Assembly (NCBI GenBank): GCA_023079485.1
Contig: CM041090.1
Location: forward strand, 4,214,519-4,278,518
Origin: Archilochus colubris
Lineage: Eukaryota > Chordata > Aves > Apodiformes > Trochilidae
Length of the DNA stretch: 64,000 nt
Direction: 5' to 3'
Shown: positions 34,701 through 45,180 of the stretch, piece by piece
How the letters are laid out: each line of letters opens with the position of its first letter
Position numbering within the stretch: the stretch's first letter is position 1
The notes under the pieces: generated by a model
Databases searched by the model: none
Seen by the model: only the letters and a program-made list of their open reading frames with translations
Told to the model about the DNA's origin: nothing
Program-made: the position numbers and the translations under genes

Positions 34701-37700
34701 CACTGACTAATTTACACAGGTGACTGGCTTCAAATATGACCTGACCTTTTTTCTGGTCATTTACTTTAATATCCAACAGTTAAATATCTCCTCTTCAAAA
34801 CATGGCAAGAACAATGCAACAGAACAAACGTTGCTGAAATTGCTCCTTATAACTAAAAAAATCTTCAAGCATTGTACTAAAAAAGCTTGTGCTTGTGGGT
34901 TTGCTTTCCCTTAACAAAGAATAAAAAAAGAAGACAGTGATGACAGTCACCAAAAAACCACCTACAAGAAGGCTGGGTAGCATGTGTGTACATTTGCATA
35001 TAAACACATTTTGTAAAATTATAAGCATAAAGCAGCTTTCTTCCTCACAAGTCTATGTTATATTCCCCTATCATAACAATTATGGTACTCCCCCGAGAAA
35101 GTCTGAGTATTTGACCTGAAGTGATTTATAAGGGTACTACTCCAGCTCTTTTGCTCACGGGGCTTTTGGTTTTTTTAAATGATATTTAACAAGAACTACT
35201 GCATGTGAGTCCTGAGATACTGCAATTCACTCTTCAGCACTGCAGTTAAATGATGATCAGACCAGGTATTAGCCAATGCAGCAGACTCTCTCTGGACTAA
35301 GAACTAAGCTGGCAGACAGTAACTCCAGACACTGGGCAGCATCACAGAATCAGAGAAAGTCAGGGGTTGGAAGGGACCTTCCAACCAAAGATCATCCAGT
35401 CCAACCCCTATGCCAGAGCAGGATCACCCAGAGCAGGCCACACAGGAATGCTTCCAGGTGGGTTTTGGAAGCCTCCAGAGAAGGAGACTCCACCACCTCT
35501 CTGGGCAGCCTGTTCCAGTGTCAGCCTCAACGTAAACAAGTTTCTCCTCATACTGAGGTGGAACTTCCTATGTTCTAGCTTAAATCCCTTATTCCTTGCC
35601 CTATTACTAGGCACCACTGAAAACAGATTGGCTCCTTCCTCTTGACATCAACCCCCCTGATATTTATAGACATTGGGAAGATCCCCTCTCAGCCTTCTTT
35701 TCTCAAGGCTGAACAGCCCCAGGGCTCTCACTCTTTCTTCATATGAGAGATGCTCAAGTCCCTTCATCACCATCCCTTGGCCTCTCTCCAGAAGATCCCT
35801 GTCTCTCTTGAACTGGGGAGTCCAAACCTGGATTCAGTATTCCAGGTGTAGTCTCACCAGGGCAGAGTAGAGGAGGATGATAACCTCCATAGATCTGCTG
35901 GACACACTTTTCCTGATGTTCCCTAGCATACCACTGGCCCTCTTGGCCACAAGGACACATTGTTGACCCATGGAGAATTTAGTGTCCATGAAGACTCCAA
36001 GGCCTTTCTCCAGGGCGCTGCTTTCCAGCAGGACGTCCCCTAATCTGTACTGGTGGCTGTGTTATTCCCATCCAACACAGTGCAGGACTCTATGCTTGTC
36101 CTTACTGAATTTCATAAGGTTCACCTTTCCCCAGCTCTCCAGCCTGTCCAGACCTTGCTGGATCTGAATGTCACAGTTCAGGTGGGACTTTCTGTCAGGC
36201 ACCACCTTTCTGCAGGGCACTTCTACTGTACAGTCTCAGGAAATCTTTATAGGCTCTAAACTTAAAATGTATTAATGATGAAATATTAAAATAAAGAAAT
36301 AATAAAGAATTAATTAAAAAAACTAACTATGTTCATGTTCAAGTAATAAAATAAGTAGTATCTCCACAGTGGATGCAGCTCTCTCTGTATTTTTGTAAGA
36401 AGGGGAACACAAAGGGTTGCATATAGGCAGACCCATGAACACAGCAGTTTTACTTCTCATTCCCCATTTTTAGTCAAATATTGTCTAAAATTTCTCCTTT
36501 TCATGTTGGTATTTTAAATGATAGTGTTTTTCCCACAGGCTACCAGTAATTATTTACATAAGTTTTACACAAAAAATGCTTTCCCCATATAGGGAAAAAA
36601 AATAGACTTCATGATTAAAACATTATGACTTCTTCTTGTCGGTGGCTTGGGCAAAAGCTGTCAGTGAAAGATGCAAAACCTTGGAGTGTTCAGAAATAAA
36701 CTGGGTTGATGTGACAGTTATGAGCTTCTGACATTTACATTCTGTGAATTCCTAATAGGATTTCTCCTTGCTCATAAAGAGCAGAGCCAGATGAAGTGTT
36801 TATGTTCACGCTTCAGAATTAATGTCACTGTGCAATAAAACATAATTCTACAAATCAGCAAGAACCCCACGTGCCACGGGGAAAAAGAAAGAGTAAGCAA
36901 GACAAAGGAACTCTGCAATGTTTTCACTTGTGAGGGAATAAAGGCTGCAATGCAGGACAGGGCTGATTTACATCTGGTTGCAGAGAAAGCCTCCCACCTG
37001 CAGTGTTCAAGCTAGGACAAATAAATACAGCAGTAACCCAAGAGCAGAATTTCTGACCTATCTGGGGAAAAGATGACAGATTACAGTTTACTAAGTGGTG
37101 AGCCCTGAGGAGTGACTTTATTTGTCTGTTTGTTTAAACAGAATTTTTCCCTGTTTTCTGGAAAAAAAAAGAGGGTTACTGAGTGAATAGTAGTGTCAAA
37201 GAAGCCTGGCTTGCTGTGGCTTTCTCTCTTTTCTTTGCAAGCTCTTGCACTCTGCTCACTTCCAGCCAATGATGTTTACTTGCATGTCCCTGCACAGCCC
37301 CAAGGGCACTACCTGCTGACCAGCAGCAGCAGCAAAGTTCTGCCAGGGGATTTCAATGGGGCATTAGTTGCATTTCTCCTCTACCACCATGCTGATTTTT
37401 ATGAAACTTGTAGAAATTTGACTACCCTCGACTTCTATCCTCTCTTGCACTCAAGTCAAATTTATGGGTTTGAAAATTATTGAAAATGAAGGGCAGAACA
37501 GATGGAATGACTGCTTATGTTGTTGCCCAAGGAAACAGGCTAACAACAAAGAAAGATCTTGGTAGGTTTGGTAATTTCCCCCCTACCAGAAAGGCTATCA
37601 AACTATTCATATTATATACTCAGAAGGTAGAAAATTAAAATTACACATTAACTCCTTAGTTTCTATTTCATCCATATTCACAGCAGCCTATGCCTGAACA

Positions 37701-38471
37701 GACATGTCAGGATTTTAAGGCCAGAAGAGCTTTCCATAGTTGTCTAGGCCTCCTACATAACACAAGTGAATCAATCTTGTTCCATTTCTGCACAGACCAT
37801 TGTTTCTTAAGGTATAGTATACCTTGTAGAAAGCAGCTTAGATCACAGCTTAAATGTCCCTAGGGTATATTCTTGTGTTCCACTGGCATTTTATCCTCAG
37901 TTACAGAGTTGTCTTTGATTTCTAGTCTACTACTGTCTGGTACAGCCTTAACTATTCAAATGTGGTCAATGCCTCTTACATGTGTATTTGGATACTTCCA
38001 ATCATTCCTGATCTGTCACATCTACAGATCTAGAGATTAAAGAAAACCAGTTATTATCACATGCTGCAAACCTAAAATAATTATTTCAGCTCTTCCCTGA
38101 CCTCTTTGCAAACTATCAGTAGCATTTTTAATATTGTGTATAAGAGTACTGGAAAAAGTCAGAGAGCTGTCACTGTTGCTGTGTATAAAGAGAAGCACTT
38201 GCCTCTTACACACAGTTTCCTACTCACACCCTGGCTGTAGCATCATAATGGAAGAATGTGTTCAAACAATTTCCTACTGTGATTCTCACACCTTTTTCCA
38301 GGGCATTGACTTCCTAGAAATTATCTTATAAATGTGATCTTCATTCTTTCTTTCTCGATCTATTCCTTAACCTTTGCATGTATCAGAACATGTTAAAAAT
38401 CAGCTCTTTTAATGAAATTATTCAGTATTGCTCACATCACTGACTTAATGCCATAATGTGCCACTTAAGTA

Positions 38472-38521
<50 letters not shown>

Positions 38522-41500
38522 GTGATGTAGTATTTGCAAATGTGAAGACATACTGCTTTTATAAATAATCACTTAGAAAGATCATAAACCACCAGAGAAT
38601 AGATATTAAGAAGAATACATTAATCCAGTCCCCATTGGCAATACAGACTACAGCTAATACCACTTGACAAGAATGTATCTTCCATAAGATCAATTAGCAT
38701 TAATTACATTTGTTGTTTTTTTTTTTAATATTAGGACCAGGCCCTGCTAAATTGTGTCACTCATCAGTGTTTCATTTCTACTTGAAGTCAGTGGTAAACT
38801 GACCATGCTTTAAGTTCACAGTGCCTTATGTAAAAAAATCTATGAAATAAAAGCATGATGTTGTGTAACCCAGTAACACTGGTTTCTCCACCACTACCAC
38901 CTCTAGGAACACCAGTGCAGCACCCTGCAGCCTGAGGAGTGTTCTGTACAGATCACATGGATGTGACATCTCAGAGGTACCCACTGATATCAGCATCGTT
39001 CCCATTGTGCAAGAAGAGCTCTGAAGTTACAGCAAAACATATTTAAAATAGAAAGACTGAAGAGCTTCTGACTGACCACATATCCAGGATTAGGCTACTT
39101 CATGCAACTGCTCTTTTCATAGTTACTCTCCTAAAACTCTGGACATTTTCAGAGGCTTTCAAGCTCAAATTATAGGTCCTCCTTCACCAAAGCAGTCATT
39201 TACTCTCTTGCTCGTGGTGTTTGTTCAGACAGGGATTTTTGCAGTACAAAGATACCATAAACTGAAAGCAAAGCCAGTCTAAAGCTTAGACACCAGCCCA
39301 TGGTGCTCCCTTATCCCAGCACTACAGGCTGCCTGTCTGCATGCTAAGCTCATTTAAGAAGCTAAGCTAGAAGAGAAATATAACTAGGGGAAGGGAAGGG
39401 AAAAGGAGAAAAAGAGAAAGCTAATTACGTGCCCATTTAGCTCGCTGAATAGGCTTCCTGTGGAGTTGCATAATGTCCAGTGCAAAGGAAGTGATGGGAA
39501 ATCAAGGTTTGGAGGCAGAAGTGGACAAATAGCCCTGTTTGGCAGCAAATAAATATCTAACCTGAGAAACCAAACTTCTGTGTTTTACAGTGGATAACTG
39601 TAAGGCAAAACACTTCCAAAAGATGTCTTAAAAGGAAGCATGCAGCTCACAACTGGTACAATGCAGGCACTACAGGACAGAGCAATTGTGGTACAAAAAT
39701 TTAAACAAATAAATATATAACAACTGTAAAAAATAGAGTAACAAAATGTGAAAGTACTGTACTTTGGTCTCAGGATTCAGCCAAAATACGTATCATCAGA
39801 CTTGTGATTTACAACTGTGACTATGCCCGTACTGCATAAGCTGCAGTGCAGATTTTCTCCAAGTCTGCTATTTCTTCACTGCTGGGACTCTGACAGACAC
39901 TCTGACATAGCAAACTTGAGCACAACTCACTCAAACACAGTTCCTCACTTAGACACAGTTCTTACCACAGACAAGTCATCTACCTGACTGAATTTTAAAA
40001 CATCTGCCCAAAAACCTAAGATGTGAAGGTCAGTCTGTGGGTCTCTTACCTTGATTCTGTTGTTTGTTGGACAGGCCTGGAGAGAGGAACCATTACATTG
40101 GGCTGATCCTGCTCCTGCTCTCTGGGACTCACCTGCCACCTTTGGCAGGGGGTAGCCACTTCCATTGGGAATCTTTCCAGCTGGTGCTTTGGAGTCACAG
40201 CCCTAAATGAGGGGAAAACCACTTGTCAGGAAAACATTTCTGTCAGTGACAAATAACCATGATTCAGGGCAAGATATCCAATCTTCACCCTTAATCCTTT
40301 TGTCTTCACAAGGCAGATCAGCAGCTTTGGTACCCCAGTTTAATAATGACAACTGCCAGAAATGAGAGTGATTTCAGAGGGCATTGTGACATCTACACTG
40401 TGAGACAATGAGAACAAAGACTTCCCAATCACCAAGAGAAGGAAAGGAGAAAGAGAGAGGAGGATTTGGAGTCACATTGCCTCAGCATGAGCCAGTTCCA
40501 CTGGAAATAGAAGGGTCTGGACCTGCCATTCTTGCTGGCAGCTGCAGGATGAGGAAAAAAGAATCTTGCCTTTCAGAGGGCATCAGAATAGCCAAGGCTA
40601 GGGAATATCAGCTGCCAAACAGCAAACTGGTTATCTTAAGAGTTAAGTCTCCCCGTAAATGAAAGGATTAAGTTCCTTTCAGACTTTAAAATCCTATGTT
40701 GAGTCCAAGTAACACTCAACTGCTCTTATGCAGTGCCTCACCACCTCTCAAAGTCATGGCACAGCAAGGACTGAAGGACAGTTTATAGGAGATGCTGCTA
40801 GGAGTTGTGCAGATGTCTAAGGACTATGTCCCATCACACAGTTACCTCCTGGTATCTCTGTCTATGTTGCCCCTTTGCAGCTGGGTGACTCTCCCCTGAA
40901 CTATTCCTTAGTATATACCTGGCCAACCATAAACCCCTTCTACCATATAAAGTTACCTAAAAAAACCACCTGGTCCAGGCCATACCCAAGATGAGTGGGT
41001 AGTGAGGAACACTTTCCAGAGAGGTTGATCTTTGTCCTGAGGACTCAGAAGGAATGTGAGTCACATGGCTCAGGAATATGCATCATCAAAGTGTCATCCC
41101 TCAAAGCTTACTTGAGCAAGAGTCTCATCTGCAGAGTGCTCCAGCTCCTATCTCCATAAAAGGGGAGCTCTCTTTTACACATACCACACCAAAACCAAAA
41201 CCAACCCAGAGGTGAGAAATCTCAGCTAAAACCACAAAACCAAAGCCTGGAGATAAAACACCTTTGAGAGCCCAGTGTCAAAGAAGTGGCAAAAAGCTGC
41301 CTGAGGGCACTGACAAGCTACTCACAGCTCCAGGATCATTTGTTGAGCCTGTCAGATAGGGTAGATGAGGTGTTTAGTACAGTGCTCCAAACATAACAGC
41401 ACTCCTTCCCCTCTGGCTGGGGACTTACCACACCAGGGGACTCCTCTTCTTTCTCTAGGAATATCTTCTCTAACACTAGGAAGGTCAGGAGACCAGTGAT

Positions 41501-43810
41501 CACCCAGAGACCCAGAATCTTCTGCTGTTGAAAGCTCTGGCCTTCTCCTGAAGGGCAAGAGAGAAATCTTCATGTTACTGTCAAGTACTTCCCACCTGTG
41601 AACCCACCCCATTCCAGACAGTTTAACCAGCAGGCTAAAAGAAAAAGAAATAACAATGGAAACACTTCCTGTGAGGAACAAGGGGCAAACATATCTCACA
41701 GAGTGAGAGCTCCCATCCCTAATGCAATCCAGAATATTTCCTGACAACACTGGGAATTTTCCTGAGCTCCATAAGCAAGTGAGGATCACATCAACAAAAA
41801 TCCTGCAGATGTATCTACTACACAGCAAGCCTTGACATGAGATCTGCCACTAACAGAGCTACAGACTCACCTCCTCCTTCCTGCCACACCTGGGCAAGTT
41901 ACTAAGCCCAAAGCTATAAACTTTCTTTTCAATTACAGCCAAGCTTGTGAGATAATCATCCACCCAGCTTGGCTGCAGAAATGGAGATTGCATTGCTGTG
42001 GAAGAACAGAATGACTCCATAATGGGGCTCACATGGGTCAAGGAAACCTTTATGCTTCAGGACAGCCTGGCAGAAGCAAACAAGCAGAGCAGAAAAAGAG
42101 CCACTTGGGAACCACTGCAGAAGGAGCAAAAAAAGGACAGTAGGTTCTGCTGGTAGTGCCAGAGCTGTGAGAAAGAAGAGAACTGAAAGCCCAGCGGACC
42201 TGAAATCCCAGGACATGGGAGCAAGGAGGCCTGGGAAACCCTGGGCATCCTTTTCCCTCTGTCACATTTTCATCAGAGAAATGATTTCTTGGTTTCTCAG
42301 AGGGTGGGATACACTTGTGCCCACCATGCTATCAGCCTGCTGACACAATCTCTACAGGTTTCAACAACCCTGGATATCTGAGGGGTGAAGGAGGTACACT
42401 GATACCACAAGCTCTGTGCCAACCCAAACAGTGTTTAGGTTAGTGGAGAAGGAAGGTTTCTGTCACCTGCATTTTCTCTCTCTCCCCATGTCTTCTCCCC
42501 CATTTCAGTCATAACTCTATTGACACCTTTCTGTGAATTCTTTCTGAGCAAAGATTGAGAGGGCAGCACATTTGGGCTCCCATAAATTAAAGTACTCAGT
42601 GTGGGGCCCCAGTTATTCCCAAGAAAGTGGCTCTAGGAGTAATATTGTTACAGGGACAGATTTATGGACAAGATGCATCTGATGGGGCAAAATCTCCAAC
42701 TGAGATGGTGCACATGTTCATGCATCAGAGCACACACATGCATAGATTCCAATCAGGCTCAAGAAGAATTCCCTTTCCTTACAGAAAGGGCAAAGGAAAA
42801 TCAACAGAGATTTACAGGAGCCCAAGGCAAGGCAGGAAAAGTTGGTAAACAAGAAAGCCATTGCAAATTACTAAGCATAAAGAAACCACGGCAAACTCAG
42901 GAAGCCTCAAATCTCAAAATCTCTGGAGGACTGCAGAGTACAAAGATGAAGTATTACAACTGTTTGTTATTGTTCTTATATCCCTCCCATAGCATTGGCT
43001 TTTACACATTGTTTGGAAGAAAACATCAGCCTAGACCAGTTTTGGGGCTGACACAGCCTGACTGGTCTTGTATTTTTGGGATGGAGTAGACTCAAAAAAA
43101 GGCAGCAGTAGGCATAGCACGGGCTGCTTCTGGCACACATGGCTTTCCCACCTGTTGTTGCACTGCATGTGTAGGCCCAGGCTTCAGGAAGCAGGTGAAG
43201 AAACACATTCCCCAGTAGTCCACCAATTGCAAAACTCAGCAACTGCTTCAAACGGTGTGATCCAGCTGAAACAAAGCAAAAAAATACACAAAACCTGAAT
43301 GAATCTCCAGCTGAGATTTTGCACAGAGACCTAAACTGGAAGCATCTGCAAAGCAAGCTTCCAAAGGAGAAAGCACAAAACAAACAGTGCAAAAAAAAAA
43401 AAAAAAAAAAAGCCCTTTGCTTTATCTGGCTGGCACAGCAGTGTGTGGGAGTGTCCTGGACCAAGCAGGGTGCAAAAGAAACAACACTCTTTGTGGAAGC
43501 TCCATCCAGGGGTTCCATTTGTCCAAGGACTCCCTGTCTTACCTTCTGACCGCAGCGCAGCTCCCGTCTCAACTGGGATCACCAGCAAGGGGAAGACCCC
43601 GCTCAGCCCCACCATGAACGACCCGATGAGGGAACAGATCCAAGCATCCAGGCGCTCGCTGCTGAAGAGGCTTCCCCAGGACTCTGCCTCCTTCTCACAG
43701 AGAGGACCAGACCCAGCAGCACCACGACTCCTGGGGAGCTGCTGAGCCTCACAGGCCACCATCAGGAACAAGGAGAGTGTCCCATCCAGCAGAAGCTTGC
43801 GCTTTGTCAT
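31674..43810 (-). CDS. SLC39A13: Zinc transporter ZIP13 (SLC39 LIV-1 subfamily)
   Basis: ZIP13 moves zinc out of Golgi or intracellular vesicles into the cytosol; loss in humans causes a spondylodysplastic Ehlers-Danlos syndrome. Nine coding exons (43810-43543, 43265-43152, 41547-41429, 40202-40050, 34373-34284, 33913-33863, 33639-33507, 33373-33274, 31749-31674) join in frame to 367 aa; human is about 371. The N-terminus has a signal-like hydrophobic stretch (6-20), followed by eight predicted TM segments. The metal site is DNFTHG (231-236, TM4) and HEIPHE (260-265, TM5), the LIV-1 hallmark. The start Met is supported by an in-frame TGA 12 nt upstream (43823-43825) and by an acceptor at 43843-43844, so exon 2 begins at 43842 with 32 nt of 5' UTR. 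Exon 5, encoding the cytoplasmic loop, is the only part clearly diverged from human. Confidence 0.97.
33274..33373 (-). CDS. SLC39A13: SLC39A13 exon, residues 310-342
   Basis: 100 nt, [20 protein letters not shown] then [12 protein letters not shown]. Trp343 is split tg|g at donor gtaagt. Confidence 0.96.
33507..33639 (-). CDS. SLC39A13: SLC39A13 exon, residues 266-309
   Basis: 133 nt, [20 protein letters not shown] then [20 protein letters not shown]; donor gtaaaa. Confidence 0.96.
33863..33913 (-). CDS. SLC39A13: SLC39A13 exon, residues 249-265 (TM5, HEIPHE)
   Basis: A 17-codon micro-exon, [17 protein letters not shown], between acceptor gctgcag and donor gtgaga. It holds the LIV-1 HExPHE zinc motif. 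Confidence 0.96.
34284..34373 (-). CDS. SLC39A13: SLC39A13 exon, residues 219-248 (TM4, DNFTHG)
   Basis: 30 codons, [20 protein letters not shown] then [10 protein letters not shown]. It carries the first half of the zinc site. Confidence 0.97.
35340..36216 (-). mobile_element. Long CR1 LINE fragment in SLC39A13 intron
   Basis: About 880 bases, the longest CR1 in the window. It opens with catcacagaatcagagaaag and runs through ccaggtgggttttggaagcc, ctcaaggctgaacagcccca, ggagtccaaacctggattca and gtgtccatgaagactccaag. It extends past the 3' UTR-like block toward ORF2-end sequence. It is antisense to the plus strand and so parallel to SLC39A13. Confidence 0.95.
37690..37990. repeat. Possible ancient amniote interspersed repeat
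   Basis: ttttaaggccagaagagctt, tgtctaggcctcctacataa and cacaagtgaatc resemble an old tail sequence seen in reptile and bird interspersed repeats (aggccagaagggaccat... tgacctcctgtataacac). Family and orientation are uncertain. Confidence 0.35.
38471..38522 (+). repeat. AAT/ATA trinucleotide microsatellite
   Basis: About 16 uninterrupted AAT units in the large SLC39A13 intron. Confidence 0.95.
40050..40202 (-). CDS. SLC39A13: SLC39A13 exon, residues 168-218 (cytoplasmic loop)
   Basis: 51 codons between acceptor catttag and donor gtaaga, phase 0. It is rich in G, S, P and K and poorly conserved; human has the loop TSQAPNKDPTAAAAALNGG here. The intact frame and splice sites are the main evidence. 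Confidence 0.88.
41429..41547 (-). CDS. SLC39A13: SLC39A13 exon, residues 128-167
   Basis: 119 nt, [20 protein letters not shown] then the TM3 helix [20 protein letters not shown]; donor gtaagt. Confidence 0.95.
43152..43265 (-). CDS. SLC39A13: SLC39A13 exon, residues 90-127
   Basis: 114 nt after acceptor gtttcag. It encodes [20 protein letters not shown] and [12 protein letters not shown], nearly identical to human. Confidence 0.96.
43543..43810 (-). CDS. SLC39A13: SLC39A13 first coding exon (residues 1-89)
   Basis: Starts [15 protein letters not shown] and contains [20 protein letters not shown] (TM1) and GVFPLLVIP (TM2 start). It ends LRSE plus one base at donor gtaaga. Confidence 0.96.
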
Positions 43811-44727
43811 CGCTAAGTGGTCTCAGCCAGGTTGGCCAATCTCTGGAAAGAGCAAGGGGAGGGAGAGCAATTCTCAGAGTTGTCTGAGACTGCCAGCACC
43901 CTGGGGGAAGTCACACTACCCCCTCCTTCAGCACCTCAGCACAGGGATGTAGCCCCATCAGGCACATTTGAAACTTTTCCTGATTTCAACACGGCACTGA
44001 AGGACAGAGAGGCTGTTTTATGTGCACAGAGGTGCACAGAACTGCATGAGACATCTCGTGAAAAAGTCTGCCTCTCAGCATCTCCCCTTAGGTGGACTGA
44101 GCAAAGCCTCCAAGTACCCTTGTCCTTGTCCTTGCCCTTCAGTGTCCCAAGGCTCCAAAGAAAGGTACTGACCTGAATGCTACTCAGGTGAGCCTTCTCT
44201 TTGCCATGGAACAGCATTGCAACATTGCAATGTGCTTGCAACACCTCGGGATGCAGAACAGGCAACAAAACAGAAATCCATAAAATCATGTGTGGTGTAA
44301 GGACAGTGAACAGAGGGAGATTATTCACCACCTCTTCAGACCTAAGTGCTAACAGCAAGCAGAGGAAACCCATGAGGGTGAGCTTCAAAGCAAACCAAGC
44401 ATGTGACTCTTCCCTAGCAGGTAACTCATGTAGTAGTACTTCTCCAAAACCTACAGAAAATTTTACATGAATTCAGCAAAGACAGGGCAAGTACTAAAAA
44501 GACAAATCTACTGATTGCTCATGGTTAGAAAATTCACGTTGGACACAGGAAATCCCCTTATATAAAAGAAGCTGTAGGCTGGAAGAGTAGCTGGAAAATA
44601 TCATAGATAGTTGTCCTGATTTTATTCTGCCCTAGAAGGATACTGGGCTAGATGGTCTTTTAGTTAAAATCAGCACAGCTGTAACTAAGAACCCTTAAAT
44701 CACAAAACGCCCCCACAAAACCAGAGT

Positions 44728-44950
44728 GACGTGGCCATGTTAGAAGAAGAAAATAAAAATAATTACACTGCCATTGCTGAACAGGAAAAGAAAGCAAATG
44801 ATGCAAAGGATGAATTGCAAGCACTCCTAGAGCTCCAGAAGGAAAACAGTGACAAGTAAAAATAATTTGGAAATGGAAGAAAAAAGCAAGTTAGAAAAGA
44901 ACAGCTTAACAACTGCTCACAAACAGCTTTAGATTGAGAGAGAAAAGTGA
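44728..44950 (+). pseudogene. Decayed coiled-coil protein fragment (retrocopy-like)
   Basis: One frame reads VAMLEEENKNNYTAIAEQEK then KANDAKDELQALLELQKENS and a stop at 44857-44859. The next frame continues EMEEKSKLEKNSLTTAHKQL to another stop. Glu/Lys/Leu-rich heptad character continues across the frame change, which suggests a broken coding sequence. I cannot name the parent. It lacks splice sites and a clear poly-A tail. Confidence 0.4.
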
Positions 44951-45053
44951 CATTCACCTGAAAGCATGTAAGAAACCAGTCAAAGTAATCTGAAGCATTA
45001 GTGGCCATCTTTGAAAATTTACAGGAATATTGGAAGGCTGCAGAAGGCTGGAG

Positions 45054-45180
45054 AAGCATCATGCCTCACCTACCTTAATAAAAAGAAAAAAAAAGTTGGC
45101 AGAAGACTTAAGAAGTTACAGACCAGTAACTTCAATCCTCTGAAAGACTCTTGATCAAGTTAAATGATCAGTTTGTAGTT
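45054..45180 (+). mobile_element. LINE reverse-transcriptase relic
   Basis: ccttaataaaaagaaaaaaa and aagttacagaccagtaactt read approximately YLNKKKK...KNYRPVTS, resembling the IYKKGKK..NYRPISLTS segment of CR1/L2-type reverse transcriptases. It is heavily decayed, with stops and frame changes. Confidence 0.4.

Larger units (their letters stand above)
34374..40049 (-). other. SLC39A13: Large SLC39A13 intron (between residues 218 and 219)
   Basis: 5.7 kb holding a long CR1 copy (35340-36216), an AAT array (38471-38522), a possible old repeat (37690-37990) and AT-rich sequence at 36270-36360. No other exon is seen. Confidence 0.75.

Noticed and set aside
37193..37483. 96-codon plus-strand frame with a signal-like start
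   Set aside because: No splice sites or family resemblance, and it lies within the SLC39A13 intron; probably chance.
44600..44670. Possible CR1 tail (actgggctagatggtctttt)
   Set aside because: Only about 20 bases of weak resemblance; not enough to call.
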